Notes under the pieces: generated by a model
What the model saw: only the letters and a program-made list of their open reading frames with translations
What the model was told of the DNA's origin: nothing
Database searches by the model: none
Source of the DNA: Deltaproteobacteria bacterium
GTDB taxonomy: Bacteria > Desulfobacterota > Desulfobulbia > Desulfobulbales > SURF-16
Reading direction: 5' to 3'
NCBI GenBank assembly: GCA_029939635.1
Contig: JAOZSN010000001.1
Coordinates: forward strand, 17,632-81,631
Length of the DNA: 64,000 nucleotides
Program-made: the position numbers and the translations under genes
Shown: piece after piece, positions 63,003 to 64,000 of the stretch
Position numbering within the stretch: the first letter of the stretch is position 1
Layout of the letters: each line of letters begins with the position of its first letter

Positions 63003-63995
63003 CTATATCAGATGCTCCGCATCATAGATAACAATACGGTTTCGTCCACCCCGTTTGGCAGAGCGCATGGAGTTTTCAGCAAAGAAAAAGAAATCATCCA
63101 TACTGCCCGCTTCATGGTCTTTCAAAGAGGCCAAACCAATACTCACCGTAACTTGGCGACAGCTGGAATCTTCATAGATATGACTTTCGGCCATGGCATG
63201 GATATTACGGGCTATCATCTCCCCCTCCTGTAAATTGGCATCAGGCAACAAGACAGCAAACCGTTCGCCGCCAAGACGAGCGCAGACATCTGTGTGGCGT
63301 ACCCGCTCCTGCAACTCATGGGCAAACTCCTTGATGATAAAATCTCCAAACTGCAGACCACACTGCTCATTCACCTTTTTCAACTCATCAAGCTCTATAA
63401 CCAGCAAAACAAGGTCTGAGTAACGGCGACTGGCCAGCTCAAATTCACGATGAAATATCTCATTGAAGTGGCGCATATTGAGCAGAGATGTGTGGGCATC
63501 ACGGGTCTCAAGTTGGCTGAGACGCTCAGTCAACTCACGCTCACGCGACAAATCACGAAAGATATGTAAGCTCTGCCAAACAAAGCCGCCTGCATCTTTA
63601 ATAGGATAGGCAGAAACCTCGTACCAGTTGCCATCAAGGGCCATTTCCTGGCGTTCCACCGAAACCTTTCGACCAGTATGAAAAACCTTACACCCAGGAC
63701 AACCTGACAAAGGATGCTCATCGTTATGAAAGATGCGGAAACATTTCTGGCCAATAATATCGAGATGGGGAAAAGCGTCCCGTGCCTGCTGATTAGCAAG
63801 GATAACGGTAAATTCGCGATCAATAACAAACAGGACATCCTGTACCGCATCAAAGGTGGCCTGCCAGAGACGATTCTCGTCCAAACGCAGCCCTGCAACG
63901 GGCATAGTAGCAGCATCTAACTCTGCCACTCGCGCCCGAAGAACAGCCAGTTCTTGCCCTTGCTCTTTTTCATTACTCACAACTGTACCTGCCAT
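63003..63995 (-). CDS. PAS-GGDEF protein with degenerate active site
   Basis: A 330-residue protein, possibly longer because the start lies five bases from the right edge and no upstream stop is visible. It has a PAS domain (about 45-165, LWQATFDAVQDVLFVIDREFTVILAN) with a CxGC-type cysteine pair, then a GGDEF domain (about 170-325). The active-site motif reads GGERF instead of GG(D/E)EF, with an intact RxxD (RHTD) five residues before. It may be catalytically weak and act as a c-di-GMP-binding regulator. Convergent with the other GGDEF gene. Confidence 0.87.
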   Translation of the reverse strand: MAGTVVSNEKEQGQELAVLRARVAELDAATMPVAGLRLDENRLWQATFDAVQDVLFVIDREFTVILANQQARDAFPHLDIIGQKCFRIFHNDEHPLSGCPGCKVFHTGRKVSVERQEMALDGNWYEVSAYPIKDAGGFVWQSLHIFRDLSRERELTERLSQLETRDAHTSLLNMRHFNEIFHREFELASRRYSDLVLLVIELDELKKVNEQCGLQFGDFIIKEFAHELQERVRHTDVCARLGGERFAVLLPDANLQEGEMIARNIHAMAESHIYEDSSCRQVTVSIGLASLKDHEAGSMDDFFFFAENSMRSAKRGGRNRIVIYDAEHLI

Positions 63996-64000
63996 TCTGA

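Overview
The window reads as a bacterial chromosome segment of moderate GC. The most likely source is a Gram-negative sulfate-reducer-type lineage (Desulfobacterota, Desulfobulbales-like). The basis is the mix of sigma-54 two-component regulators, an Ehr/Hyf-type membrane complex, a haem-c DUF3365 sensor, an MMPL/LolA-like/barrel cassette and a DUF1015 protein. This taxonomic call is an inference: no rRNA or marker protein is present. I found no tRNA, rRNA, CRISPR array or intact mobile element.

Region 1 (1-16008) is a coherent, unusual export locus. On the minus strand it has a GAF-HlyD fusion, a PqqD-like/M50 peptidase/HlyD fusion, a shortened SecA paralogue and a HlyD adaptor. A giant LEPR-XLL/DUF4347/cadherin-repeat protein follows and runs off the left edge. 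Divergent from these are a TolC-like outer-membrane channel and an orphan sigma-54 activator. The 570-base gap between the two arms holds a good -24/-12 promoter facing right, a weaker one facing left, and clustered palindromes between them. One regulator therefore probably drives both arms. This is my first candidate for an undescribed system.

Region 2 (16009-31060) is mostly ordinary: an ABC-2 exporter, topoisomerase III, small conserved proteins (DUF3144, YbaN), a radical SAM protein, a GNAT, a CvfB-like S1 protein, a YajD-type HNH protein, DNA polymerase IV, and an MMPL - LolA-like - outer-membrane barrel cassette.

Region 3 (31078-44779) is the second candidate. A histidine kinase and sigma-54 activator sit beside a textbook -24/-12 promoter with two TTGCA-N3-TGCAA palindromes upstream. 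This promoter precedes an operon encoding a UspA-like protein, a small protein, a protein whose Cys/His/Cys pattern resembles LCIB-type carbonic anhydrases, and a complex-I/hydrogenase-4-like membrane module. The module's large subunit has lost the NiFe-binding cysteines. A classical beta-carbonic anhydrase gene follows. Together they suggest an energy-coupled CO2/bicarbonate conversion complex rather than a hydrogenase. Two related, covarying nested palindromes flank the small-subunit gene.

Region 4 (44934-64000) holds HrpA, an actin-like ATPase, a PilZ protein, a PAS histidine kinase, a haem sensor with HAMP, a TPR protein, an IS630 remnant, a PPX1/prune-like phosphoesterase, TrmN6, a DUF1015 protein, QueD-QueE, an FmdE-like protein, an SrkA-like kinase, a STAS-like gene broken by an in-frame stop, and two GGDEF proteins.
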